Shown: piece after piece, positions 8,891-16,891 of the stretch
How the letters are laid out: the number at the start of each line of letters is the position of its first letter
Position numbering within the stretch: position 1 is the stretch's first letter
Origin: Falsiruegeria litorea R37
GTDB lineage: Bacteria; Pseudomonadota; Alphaproteobacteria; Rhodobacterales; Rhodobacteraceae
NCBI RefSeq assembly: GCF_900172225.1
Contig: NZ_FWFO01000001.1
Coordinates: forward strand, 2,728,001-2,792,000
Length of the DNA: 64,000 nt
Reading direction: 5' to 3'
Notes under the pieces: model-generated
What the model was told of the DNA's origin: nothing
Database searches by the model: none
What the model saw: the letters and a program-made list of their open reading frames with translations, nothing else
Translations under genes and position numbers: made by a program

Positions 8891-9922
8891 ATGACACAGC
8901 CAATCGACCGCAAACTAGACATCATCATTTTGGTCAGCCCACATTTCAATGTATCGGCAACGACATCCTTTGTGGACCCATTCAGGGTTGCGAACTACCT
9001 GATAGGGTCTTCTATTTTTTCTTGGACTTATGTTTCTGAAACTGGGGGCCCAGTTGAATCCAGCAGCGGTCTTGTGGTTGAGACGGCCCCTTTGGCCGAC
9101 GTTGTCGCGCTTACCCCCTGGCTGGTAGTCGTAAGCACAAGTTGGACACCTGAACGCCACGGCACCACCCAGTTCAAGATGGCCCTTCAGAAATGGGCGG
9201 CCGGCGGTGTTATTGTTGGGGGGCTGGACACCGGTGCGATCGTTCTTGCAAGTGCTGGACTGCTCAGAGGCAAGACTGCAACGGTGCATTACGAACATAT
9301 TGATGCTCTCTCGGAAATCGCCCATGACACCATCGTTTCAGAGAACATGATTGTCTTTGACGGCAAATTCTTCACCTGTTGCGGTGGATCAGCCGCAACT
9401 GATCTAGGGTTGCGTTTTGTGCATTCCGTCGCGGGCGAAAGCATCGCCAACGCGTCTGCGCGATACCTGTTTCATCACGATGTGCGCGGCGAAGACCAAT
9501 CCCAGAACCCCAAAGGCGCCGAACCGTTGGGGTATGTCACCTCTGGGGTGGTAAGAGAGGCGATCGACATGATGGAAGCACATTTGGAAACCACTTTGTC
9601 GATCCCGGAAATCTCAGCGCGACTTGATGTTTCGCAGCGACACCTAAACAGGTTGTTTCGGCAGTATGTCCGCAAATCGCCGGTCGAATACTACCGTGAT
9701 ATTCGCCTTGATCGCGCGCGCGGACTGGTGACCCAAACCGAGCTGAAATTCAGCGAGATTGCACAGGCTTCGGGGTTTGGCGGGCAGGTCCATTTCAGTC
9801 GGGCCTACCGCAAACGATTTGGCCTGGCCCCAAGCGCCGATCGCATCGAAGGGCGCACACCATTCGAGTTTCGCGCCTGGCCAATGTTCAAACCGGACAT
9901 CAAGTCCGAAGGTGTTGAATAG
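8891..9922 (+). CDS. GlxA/CdhR-type transcriptional regulator (DJ-1/PfpI-like domain plus AraC HTH)
   Basis: It is a two-domain regulator of 343 aa. The N-terminal ~190 residues form a GATase1/PfpI-like sensor domain (LDIIILVSPHFNVSATTSFVDPFR; the nucleophile-elbow position reads GGLDTGAIVLASAGLL, without the catalytic cysteine). The last ~100 residues form an AraC/XylS double helix-turn-helix (IPEISARLDVSQRHLNRLFR and FSEIAQASGFGGQVHFSRAY). The group includes CdhR, the carnitine-responsive activator of carnitine dehydrogenase genes. It faces and overlaps by 23 bp the end of the operon at 9900-16237, which contains a carnitine-dehydrogenase-like gene, so it probably controls that operon. I chose ATG 8891; the frame is open upstream but without family resemblance. 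Confidence 0.85.
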   Translation: MTQPIDRKLDIIILVSPHFNVSATTSFVDPFRVANYLIGSSIFSWTYVSETGGPVESSSGLVVETAPLADVVALTPWLVVVSTSWTPERHGTTQFKMALQKWAAGGVIVGGLDTGAIVLASAGLLRGKTATVHYEHIDALSEIAHDTIVSENMIVFDGKFFTCCGGSAATDLGLRFVHSVAGESIANASARYLFHHDVRGEDQSQNPKGAEPLGYVTSGVVREAIDMMEAHLETTLSIPEISARLDVSQRHLNRLFRQYVRKSPVEYYRDIRLDRARGLVTQTELKFSEIAQASGFGGQVHFSRAYRKRFGLAPSADRIEGRTPFEFRAWPMFKPDIKSEGVE

Positions 9923-10832
9923 CTTTTTGCATCGCGGTCAACATCTTGTCGCGTTGCATTGACAGCTCTTCGACACTTTGCCCCTGCGCATGTTCCGCAA
10001 CGCCATCCACAAGTTTCCGGATCACCTCTTCATCCAGACGAGGGTCACCCAAATCATCCCACCAACCGTTGAATGTGTCCTTGAAATGGTCGCAGAACGC
10101 CTGCAGGCCACCATCCCCCGCACCTAGGTGGAAAAGGGTCGTTGGTCCCATAGCAGCCCACCGCAGCCCAGGGCCCGCCCACATCGCTTTGTCTATGTCT
10201 TCGACGCTGGCTACACCTTCGACCGCCATATGCACGGCCTCGCGCCAAACTGCCGCTTGCAGTCTGTTTGCGACATGCCCGGGCATGCCCTTGTTGATGC
10301 GGATCGTGACTTTGCCTATGTCTTTGTAGAACCTCTCTGTGCGGTTCAAAACATCCGATCCGGTTGCGCCGTTCGCTGTCAATTCGACGAGCGGTATGAG
10401 GTGGGGCGGGTTGAATGGGTGACCTAGGATCAGGTTGCTCGGATCGCGCCATCCCGCTTGCAAAGCTTCAAGTGTCAGGCCCGAAGTCGAGCTCGAGACA
10501 ATAGCGTCGGCATTCAACGCGGGCTCGATTTGGGCATAGATCGAATGTTTAACAGGCAACCTCTCGGGCACATTTTCCTGAATGAATTGAGCCCCTTGAA
10601 CAGCCACCTCGGCCGTTGAAACGAAAGATATGGCGTCAGGTGTGGCCCTGTCTGTAAGATTTAGCTCATCCAAGGTCGGCCAGGCTTTTTCTATGTATGC
10701 CCGCACGGATGCTTCCGTATTCGGATCTGGGTCAAAGACGGTCACGCTTCGCCCCGAGGCGAGAAACAGGGCAGCCCAGCTTGATCCGATGACACCAGCA
10801 CCAAGGATGGCGGTTCTTTCGATTTCTGACAT
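9900..10832 (-). CDS. 3-hydroxyacyl-CoA-dehydrogenase-type enzyme, carnitine/hydroxy-acid dehydrogenase-like
   Basis: It is an NAD-dependent dehydrogenase of 310 aa. The Rossmann motif is GAGVIGSSWAALFLASG at the N-terminus, followed by QENVPERLPVKHSIY, SSSTSGLT and LGHPFNPPHLIPLVEL, all typical of the carnitine 3-dehydrogenase/L-gulonate dehydrogenase branch. The C-terminal helical domain contains the substrate-side GLRWAAMGP. Unlike the dehydrogenase at 57113-58576 it lacks a fused thioesterase domain. It is the last gene of a seven-gene operon; its ATG overlaps the stop of the SDR upstream. Its 3' end overlaps the regulator gene on the other strand by 23 bp. The probable reaction is oxidation of a beta-hydroxy group to the keto acid that BKACE then cleaves; the substrate itself is unknown. 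Confidence 0.85.
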   Translation of the reverse strand: MSEIERTAILGAGVIGSSWAALFLASGRSVTVFDPDPNTEASVRAYIEKAWPTLDELNLTDRATPDAISFVSTAEVAVQGAQFIQENVPERLPVKHSIYAQIEPALNADAIVSSSTSGLTLEALQAGWRDPSNLILGHPFNPPHLIPLVELTANGATGSDVLNRTERFYKDIGKVTIRINKGMPGHVANRLQAAVWREAVHMAVEGVASVEDIDKAMWAGPGLRWAAMGPTTLFHLGAGDGGLQAFCDHFKDTFNGWWDDLGDPRLDEEVIRKLVDGVAEHAQGQSVEELSMQRDKMLTAMQKAIQHLRT

Positions 10833-11572
10833 CAAAACAATCCCGGATTAAGGGGGGAGGCAGCTGTCATCCCTCCGTCTACAGTGAACAACTGACCGCT
10901 GGCAAAAGAAGAGTCGTCAGACGCCAACCAAAGGCACATCGCAGCAATATCTGCAGGTGTGCCAAAACGCTTGACTGAATGTCGGTTCACTGCATCTGCC
11001 CTGGCCCTGACCGGATCGCGGGCAAGTGCGAACCCCGCCTCCAGCATGCCTGTCTCGATCCAACCCGGGCAAACCGCATTGCAACGTACCGCGGGCCCAT
11101 GGTCTACCGCGATAGAGCGCGTGAGCCCATGCACAAAAGCCTTTGACGCATTATAGAGCGCCATCGATGGATCTGCGACCTTGCCCGAGATCGACCCGAT
11201 ATTGATGATCGAGCCACCCTGGGACATTTCGGGAATGAAAGCGCGGCAACAGTTGAAAACGCCTCGGGCATTTACGCCCATCACCAAGTCCCAATCGGCG
11301 TCGGAACTTTCGGTGACGGTTTTTTCGACCTGAACACCGGCGTTATTGACCAGAATGTCTAAACCCCCAATCGTCAAGGCGACCCGAGCCACCGCTTCGG
11401 GATCTGAGACATCCAACGTGTACCAAGTCACGCTTTCCGGCAATTCGTCTGGCCGAGGGCTGCGCCCACAGGTGATGACTGTCGCGCCTTCTGCTACAAA
11501 CGCCTCAACGATGCCACGCCCAATACCCTGCTTGCCGCCTGTTACAAAGGCGCGTTTGCCGACCAACCGCAT
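10832..11572 (-). CDS. Short-chain dehydrogenase/reductase (SDR), operon member 6
   Basis: It is a classical SDR of 246 aa: cofactor motif TGGKQGIGRG (TGxxxGxG), NNAG in DILVNNAGVQ, catalytic YNASK with the upstream serine in NIGSISG, and the PG motif in VCPGWIETGM. It probably oxidises or reduces a hydroxyl/keto intermediate. Its ATG overlaps the TAA of the small orphan gene upstream, and its TGA overlaps the dehydrogenase start. The operon carries two SDRs that share the family frame but are not close copies, so they likely act on different intermediates. Confidence 0.88.
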   Translation of the reverse strand: MRLVGKRAFVTGGKQGIGRGIVEAFVAEGATVITCGRSPRPDELPESVTWYTLDVSDPEAVARVALTIGGLDILVNNAGVQVEKTVTESSDADWDLVMGVNARGVFNCCRAFIPEMSQGGSIINIGSISGKVADPSMALYNASKAFVHGLTRSIAVDHGPAVRCNAVCPGWIETGMLEAGFALARDPVRARADAVNRHSVKRFGTPADIAAMCLWLASDDSSFASGQLFTVDGGMTAASPLNPGLF

Positions 11573-11850
11573 TAGTGTACCTCCATGATACGGAGGTTCA
11601 CGGCGCAGGTGTCCGACCTATTGGTTGAAACATCCCGGCCAGCCCCCCTCTTTACCGTGCATGTCCCGTCGCAGGCCGTGACGGATGTGACTTCAAACGC
11701 CTCGAACAAGCTGCGCAATGCAGATCCGACCTGTGTCTCGATGGCACCTTTCCCTGCGCCGATCTCCTCGGTTGGCGCGGGGGGCACAGCGTAATATGTC
11801 TCGCCCGAAACAATGAGTTTATTGCCGTTGGTCAACAGCGTTGTCTGCAT
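11572..11850 (-). CDS. Unrecognised 92-residue protein within the sulfatase-BKACE operon
   Basis: I do not recognise this protein. ATG at 11850 is preceded by GGGAGAGG, a strong ribosome binding site, and the TAA overlaps the next gene's ATG, so it is a genuine operon member. The sequence has no signal peptide or membrane segment. The centre has a proline-rich turn (YYAVPPAPTEEIGAG), a short amphipathic helix (SALRSLFEAFEVT) and three cysteines in TACDGTC and TCAVNLR. It is not a ferredoxin, so it does not supply the missing reductase of the Rieske oxygenase. It might be a small accessory or substrate-handling subunit of a neighbouring enzyme. Confidence 0.7.
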   Translation of the reverse strand: MQTTLLTNGNKLIVSGETYYAVPPAPTEEIGAGKGAIETQVGSALRSLFEAFEVTSVTACDGTCTVKRGAGRDVSTNRSDTCAVNLRIMEVH

Positions 11851-11860
11851 GAACCTCTCC

Positions 11861-12793
11861 CTAGAAACCAACCTGATCGCCGCCTTTAAGTGCAAGCCGC
11901 GCGCGCGCCTCAGCTGGGGTCGCGATCGTCAGGCCAAGGTTTTCCACAATTGTCCGGATGCGTGTGACTTGTTCCGCGTTGGATTTTGCCAATTCACCTT
12001 TCCCGATGAACAGGCTGTCTTCCAAACCGACCCGTAGGTTCCCCCCCCGCATGGCGCTTTGGGTGGCAAATGGCATTTGGTGGCGACCTGCGGCCAGAAC
12101 AGACCATTCGTAGTTTTCAGCTCCGAACAGTTTGTCGGCTGTGTTGTGCATGTGCGTCAGATGGTCTGCATCTGCGCCAACGCCGCCCAGGATGCCAAAC
12201 ACCATCTGAATGAAAAACGGCGGTTTGATCAGGCCCTGATCGACGAACCATTTGACGTTGTAAAGATGGCCAAGATCATAGCATTCGAACTCGAACTTGG
12301 TTCCGTGATCGCCGCCAAGTTTCTCGATCGCGTAGCGAATGGTTTTGAAGGTATTGGGAAAGATGAAGTCTTCCGTCATCTCCAGAAACGGCTGTTCCCA
12401 ATCATACTGAAACTGGGTGTATTTCTGCAGCATGGGAAAAATCCCGAAATTCATGGACCCCATGTTCAGAGATGCCATTTCCGGGCTGGTCGAGGTCGCC
12501 GCCAACAGCCTCTCGTCCATGGACATCCCCAAGCCGCCACCGGTTGAGACATTCATGACAGCATCTGTGGACTGTTTGATCACAGGCAGGAATTGCTTGA
12601 ACAACTCTGGTCGCGGATCCGGTCTGCCAGTCTCGGGATGGCGCGCGTGCAAATGGATGATCGACGCGCCCGCTTGGGCCGCCTCGATACTGGCTGTCGC
12701 GATTTCGACAGGCGTGATCGGCAGATGCGGTGACATCGACGGCGTATGGATGCCCCCCGTAGGCGCGCAGGTGATGATGACGGATCTGGGCAT
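11861..12793 (-). CDS. Beta-keto acid cleavage enzyme (BKACE, DUF849 family)
   Basis: BKACE enzymes are zinc-dependent: they condense a beta-keto acid with acetyl-CoA, giving acetoacetate plus a CoA ester or the reverse split. The founder cleaves 3-keto-5-aminohexanoate and a large branch cleaves dehydrocarnitine. The 310-aa protein has the zinc-binding HxH in IIHLHARHP and the later acidic residue in FECYDLGHL. The start ITCAPTGGIHTP is close to the family consensus, where charged substitutions near this point set substrate preference. ATG 12793 overlaps the stop of the upstream SDR. Sitting beside a carnitine-dehydrogenase-like gene, it presumably cleaves that enzyme's keto product. Confidence 0.9.
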   Translation of the reverse strand: MPRSVIITCAPTGGIHTPSMSPHLPITPVEIATASIEAAQAGASIIHLHARHPETGRPDPRPELFKQFLPVIKQSTDAVMNVSTGGGLGMSMDERLLAATSTSPEMASLNMGSMNFGIFPMLQKYTQFQYDWEQPFLEMTEDFIFPNTFKTIRYAIEKLGGDHGTKFEFECYDLGHLYNVKWFVDQGLIKPPFFIQMVFGILGGVGADADHLTHMHNTADKLFGAENYEWSVLAAGRHQMPFATQSAMRGGNLRVGLEDSLFIGKGELAKSNAEQVTRIRTIVENLGLTIATPAEARARLALKGGDQVGF

Positions 12794-13587
12794 CAGAGCT
12801 TCATCTGCTGCACTTGTGCAGACAGCCCCCCATCCAGAACCCACAACTGGCCAGAGGCATACCGCGCTTCGTCCGAGGCAAGCCAGTTGACGAGGTTGGC
12901 AATATCCTCTGGCGTGCCATAGGTGCGCATCGGATGAACATCGCGCACGGCCTTTTGCAGCGTTTCTATGTTGCCTCCGCCCCCACCGGACCCATCGCCG
13001 TTGAAAAAGCTTTGCAGCATAGGGGTGTCGATATAGCCGGGGCAGATCGCATTCACCCGGATACCTTCCGGGCCATGATCGCAAGCCATTGCACGGGTCA
13101 AAGCGTGAACTGCCCCCTTGGTTGCGCAGTAAGCAGCAAGCCCTGGATCAGCGATGAATCCGTCGTAAGATCCGAAGTTGATGAGGCTGGCACTATTGCC
13201 GGATTTCGCCGCTTCGCGCATCAATGGCAGCGCGTATTTCGAGGTCAGGAACGTGCCTGTCGAGTTTACCGCAAAACTTTGGTTCCATTCCTCAAGCGTG
13301 GTTTCTTCGACTGTTTTTTCGATCTCGATGCCCGCCGCATTCACAAGGACATCCAGTTTTCCATAGGTGGCGCGGACCTGATCCATGGCCGCGATGGCAT
13401 CGGCTTCTTGGGTGACATCCAACTTGATAAAATGGCTACCATCGTCGTTGTGCCGGTCCAGCGACCCCTCTGGTGTAAGATCAGCGGCAAATACAGTTGC
13501 ACCTTCCTTAAGGAAGCGAGCGACGATAGCGCGACCGATACCACCGCGCGCACCCGTCACAAGGGCAATTTTTCCATTCAACATCAT
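12793..13587 (-). CDS. Short-chain dehydrogenase/reductase (SDR), operon member 3
   Basis: A second classical SDR (264 aa): TGARGGIGRA cofactor motif, NAAG in DVLVNAAGIE, active-site YCATK, and CPGYIDTPM. It has a Gly-rich insertion (GDGSGGGGGN) in the substrate-loop region, longer than usual. I chose the ATG at 13587 because AAAGGA is 9 nt upstream; the frame is open to 13641, but that part overlaps the sulfatase end. Gene order (after the sulfatase, before BKACE) suggests it oxidises an alcohol released by desulfation or demethylation. Confidence 0.86.
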   Translation of the reverse strand: MMLNGKIALVTGARGGIGRAIVARFLKEGATVFAADLTPEGSLDRHNDDGSHFIKLDVTQEADAIAAMDQVRATYGKLDVLVNAAGIEIEKTVEETTLEEWNQSFAVNSTGTFLTSKYALPLMREAAKSGNSASLINFGSYDGFIADPGLAAYCATKGAVHALTRAMACDHGPEGIRVNAICPGYIDTPMLQSFFNGDGSGGGGGNIETLQKAVRDVHPMRTYGTPEDIANLVNWLASDEARYASGQLWVLDGGLSAQVQQMKL

Positions 13588-13592
13588 TGGCA

Positions 13593-15119
13593 TCAGTCCT
13601 TTATAGGCGGATAGCGATAGCGGCTTGCGGCCACGGTCCAATCCATAGTGTTGCGTACATACTGCCGACTTGCGTCAGACGGCGGGTTGTAATCCCACGG
13701 CTCGCTTGCCCCCGCCTCCATCGCGGCATGCAACGCGCGGCGGGACTTTTGCGTGGCAATTATCTTGTGTCGCAAACTGTTGCCGTCCCATCGCGCGGCA
13801 ACTTCGGCGGCAAATCCAGCTGCCGCGCCCGAGTATTCAGGTTCTGCAGCGACGTTTTTTGTTTCCAACGGGTCTGCGCTCAGGTCGTAGAGCTGCGGTG
13901 GATCGCTATCGCAATGAATGTATTTCAAAGGTCCACGCCGGATCATGATCACAGGATAGCCCGTCATTTCCGCACAATATTCACCGATCGCCTCATCAAC
14001 CGGGTCTTCTTCGCCTCGGGCCAGGGGCATCAGGCTGCGACCGTCGATTGGCTCTCCGATCATCGTCTCATCACCACCGCCAATGTCGATAAATGTTGGC
14101 AGCAGATCGACGAGCGATACCGCATTCTGTGCGGTCCCTGCTGAAACGCCCGGCCCGGCCATGACCAGTGGAACGCGCGCCGAGTGTTCGAAGAAGTTCA
14201 TTTTGTACCACAGCCCGCGTTCACCCAGCATGTCGCCGTGGTCGGCGGTGACAATCACGATGGTGTTGTCAAACGCGCCCGTCTCTTCGAGGGTTTGAAC
14301 CAGCTCTCCGATCTTGCTGTCGAAGTAGCTGACGTTAGCCAGATACGCGCGACGCGCGCGCCGTATTTCTGCCTCGCTGAGCGGCACATAGGATGCCTCG
14401 ATCCCATCCATCAACCGGCGCGAGAACGGATCTTGATCCTCCAGCGCCGGCGTAAAGGCAGGCAGTTCGATCTCGTCGTCCGCGTACAAGTTCCACCATT
14501 CGGGCCGCGCCACGTAAGGGTCATGCGGGTGAATGAAGCTTGCCACCATTGCAAAAGGCGCGTCGTTCCCGCGCGCTTTGTCACGGGCCGCGTCAAACAG
14601 CCAGCGTTTGGCCGCAAACCCAACTTCGTCGTCATAATCGATCTGGAATGTCGCGTGGGCAACGCCACTTTCCTTGACGGTTTGCATGTTGTGATACCAC
14701 TTATCGATCCGCTCGTCGGGTGCCTCCCAATCCGGGGTCCACGCGAAGTCTGCAGGGTAGATATCGGTCGTCACCCTGTCTTCGAACCCATGCATCTGAT
14801 CCGGGCCTACAAAATGCATCTTGCCTGAAAGGCAGGTCCGGTAGCCCAGCGATTTGAGGTAATGCGCAAATGTCGGCACCGAGGCCCTGAACTCGGATGC
14901 ATTGTCGTAGGCCGCGATGCGGCTGATGTGCTGGCCCGACATGAAGGCAAATCGCGACGGAGCGCAAAGCGGGGAATTGCAGTAAGCCGCATCAAAGCGC
15001 ATGCCACGTGCGGCCAGCGCATCAAGGTGTGGCGTCTTGGCGACCTTGTGACCGTAAGCCCCCGTGAAATGCGGAGCCAATTGATCCGCCATGATCACAA
15101 GGATATTTGGCTGCGTCAC
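13593..15119 (-). CDS. betC: Choline-sulfatase-type sulfatase
   Basis: It is an arylsulfatase-superfamily hydrolase that removes sulfate from an ester. The formylglycine signature is CAPSR at residues 52-56, so the Cys needs oxidation by a formylglycine-generating enzyme. Metal ligands lie in ILVIMADQ near the N-terminus and in VTADHGDMLGERG. The sequence around the active site (MSGQHISRIAAYDNASEF, VPTFAHYLKSLGYRTCLSGKMHF) follows BetC choline-sulfatases, and the 508-aa length and C-terminal extension also fit. It starts with GTG overlapping the Rieske TGA. No choline dehydrogenase or betaine aldehyde dehydrogenase is nearby, so the substrate may not be choline-O-sulfate; the gene symbol reflects family only. 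No signal peptide is visible, implying a cytoplasmic enzyme. Confidence 0.82.
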   Translation of the reverse strand: MTQPNILVIMADQLAPHFTGAYGHKVAKTPHLDALAARGMRFDAAYCNSPLCAPSRFAFMSGQHISRIAAYDNASEFRASVPTFAHYLKSLGYRTCLSGKMHFVGPDQMHGFEDRVTTDIYPADFAWTPDWEAPDERIDKWYHNMQTVKESGVAHATFQIDYDDEVGFAAKRWLFDAARDKARGNDAPFAMVASFIHPHDPYVARPEWWNLYADDEIELPAFTPALEDQDPFSRRLMDGIEASYVPLSEAEIRRARRAYLANVSYFDSKIGELVQTLEETGAFDNTIVIVTADHGDMLGERGLWYKMNFFEHSARVPLVMAGPGVSAGTAQNAVSLVDLLPTFIDIGGGDETMIGEPIDGRSLMPLARGEEDPVDEAIGEYCAEMTGYPVIMIRRGPLKYIHCDSDPPQLYDLSADPLETKNVAAEPEYSGAAAGFAAEVAARWDGNSLRHKIIATQKSRRALHAAMEAGASEPWDYNPPSDASRQYVRNTMDWTVAASRYRYPPIKD

Positions 15120-16237
15120 GCCGCACCTTTTGCGTAAGCGTCCAGGACCAAACCGTGGAAATGATGCACCGCGTGCTCGGACTTTCCTGATCCATCCGGA
15201 TCATTGACGATCCGGCCTTGCGTAAAGGCTGGCGTGTTCATCCCACGCTGCACACTCTCGACAAGGCCGATGTCTTCGACCTGAAGCACTTCGTCCAGAT
15301 AGCGAATTGCATCCAACTCCATCGCGTCTGGTTCCGGGGTTTCAAGGAAAAAGTCATAGGTTTCAAGCGTTCGATCAGGTCCAACCGGGATGATATTCAA
15401 AACAATCATGCTGGACCGCCCCGGATACCGCATCAGGCAGGTTGTGGGGTAAAGCCACCACACCGCATGGGTTTTCACCGTGGCATTGGACACGTCATAG
15501 GCAGTGTTTGGGCTGTTGCCCGCATCCGCCATATGGCTGGAATAGATGCCATAAGTTGTGACCTTATAGGTATCCATATCCACGAGGTCACAAAAATCCT
15601 TGTGAGCGGTCGGGCAGTGATAACACTCCAGAAAGTTGTCTACGACGTTCTTCCAGTTCGACTTGATGTCATAGGTCAGACGATGACCAAAGGTGAGCTG
15701 ATCCACATCCGGTGCCCAATGCCGCACCTCGGTTTCCAGGTTTCCCGATTGCTCTGACAGGGAAGTGGCGCTTGGATCCAAATTGACAAAAACAAATCCA
15801 CAAAACTCTTCGACCTGCACTTCGTCGAGGCAAATGTCGTCCTTGTTGAAGTCCTCGAGGTTTTCGGTGTGCGGTGCACGGGCCAGTTGCCCGTCAAGCT
15901 TGTAGACCCAGGCATGATATGGACACATGATCCGGGTTGTTTGCCCCTCTCCCGAAAGCAATTCATGTGCGCGGTGTTTGCAGACGTTGTAAAAGGCGCG
16001 GAGCTTACCCTCTTTGTCACGCACAACCGCAATCGGCTGGCCTGCAATATCCACCGTCACATAAGATCCCGGCTCGCGTGTCTTTTCTACATGACACACC
16101 CATTGCCAAGTTCTGGAGAGGATGGACTTGAGGTCTGCGTCAAACCACTTTCTCTCGGTATATGCGGCAGCCTGCAACGAATGAGACCGCGATGGATCTG
16201 TGTGATATCCGAATGAAATAGTGTCTTTGTCGGTCAT
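15116..16237 (-). CDS. Rieske non-heme iron oxygenase alpha subunit, CntA-like
   Basis: First gene of the operon (373 aa), with a strong GGGAGGGG before ATG 16237. The Rieske cluster motif is C86-K-H88 and C105-x2-H108 (CKHRAH, CPYHAW). The mononuclear iron site is in DNFLECYHCPTAHKDF: His207 and His212, with Glu204 where most Rieske dioxygenases have a bridging Asp. Glu at this place is a mark of carnitine monooxygenase CntA, and the C-terminus (VESVQRGM, GRIVNDPDGSGKSEH) also resembles CntA. The expected job is oxidative attack (demethylation or C-N cleavage) on a quaternary ammonium compound. No reductase gene is in the operon, so electrons must come from elsewhere. Confidence 0.86.
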   Translation of the reverse strand: MTDKDTISFGYHTDPSRSHSLQAAAYTERKWFDADLKSILSRTWQWVCHVEKTREPGSYVTVDIAGQPIAVVRDKEGKLRAFYNVCKHRAHELLSGEGQTTRIMCPYHAWVYKLDGQLARAPHTENLEDFNKDDICLDEVQVEEFCGFVFVNLDPSATSLSEQSGNLETEVRHWAPDVDQLTFGHRLTYDIKSNWKNVVDNFLECYHCPTAHKDFCDLVDMDTYKVTTYGIYSSHMADAGNSPNTAYDVSNATVKTHAVWWLYPTTCLMRYPGRSSMIVLNIIPVGPDRTLETYDFFLETPEPDAMELDAIRYLDEVLQVEDIGLVESVQRGMNTPAFTQGRIVNDPDGSGKSEHAVHHFHGLVLDAYAKGAA

Positions 16238-16594
16238 GCTGCCCCTCCCAAGGTAGGACGAGCGTATTGCAAGATTAACCACAAACTATGCCAAATTAGC
16301 CGGATACTTGATAAATTCCGCCAAAGACTCTGCCTAACTGGCGGCAACGGCAGCCGTCAGGACCCAAAAACACCGCGGAGTCTTCTGGATGCGCTCGGCT
16401 TGCTTCTACAACTGCGCTGTGCGCCATTACGTGCGGGACATTCATACAGGTAGGCAAAATTAGACTTCGGCAATGAAGCCTACCAAATGGCCTTAGAAAA
16501 CAGGCTCGATATCTACAGGAAAAACAGGCAACGATTATGGAAATCTTCCAAGTTTTGGAGGCATTTCCGAAGAGGTGAGAACCTGTTGAATGAG
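16238..16594. promoter_or_regulatory. Leader of the Rieske-sulfatase operon with inverted repeat at 16318-16344
   Basis: No gene is visible in this 357-nt gap between the operon start and tRNA-Ser. About 80-107 nt upstream of the Rieske ATG, CCGCCA (16318-16323) and TGGCGG (16339-16344) form an inverted repeat with 15 nt between the arms, the spacing of two helical turns that suits a dimeric activator. The CdhR-type regulator at 8891-9922 is the natural candidate binder. This is an inference from position and symmetry only. Confidence 0.35.
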
Positions 16595-16684
16595 TGGCGG
16601 GGAGACAGGGATTCGAACCCTGGGGACGCTCTCACGCCCAACGGTTTTCAAGACCGCCGCATTCGACCACTCTGCCACCTCCCC
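16595..16684 (-). tRNA. tRNA-Ser (UGA)
   Basis: Read on the minus strand, the acceptor GGGGAGG pairs with CCTCCCC-side CTCCCC before GCCA. The anticodon arm is GCGGT-CTTGAAA-ACCGT with anticodon TGA. A long variable arm (TGGGCGTGAGAGCGTCCC region), as expected for class II serine tRNA, and a normal T-arm GGGTTCGAATCCC follow. CCA is encoded; total 90 nt. Confidence 0.96.
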
Positions 16685-16891
16685 GCGTGCGACGTGATTT
16701 AGGGCCTCGCACTAGGTGACGCAAGTCGAAAAAGGGGGAAAACTTGCCGACTGATGCGCTGCGGACTTTCATTGAAAGGCCTCTCGCGCTATGATCACGT
16801 AAAACAAGCTGATAGCTTGAGACGCGGGCAAACGACCGGACAACCGGCAAAGGGGGCGCAAAAGACGCCCGAAACAGGCAAGGAACATAAA

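Noticed and set aside
11572-11850. Ferredoxin or reductase partner for the Rieske oxygenase
   Set aside because: The cysteine spacing does not match any 2Fe-2S or 4Fe-4S motif and there is no flavin- or NAD-binding site.
12814-13614. 266-codon plus-strand frame opposite the SDR gene
   Set aside because: The SDR on the minus strand has all catalytic motifs and coupled neighbours; the opposite frame is a shadow.
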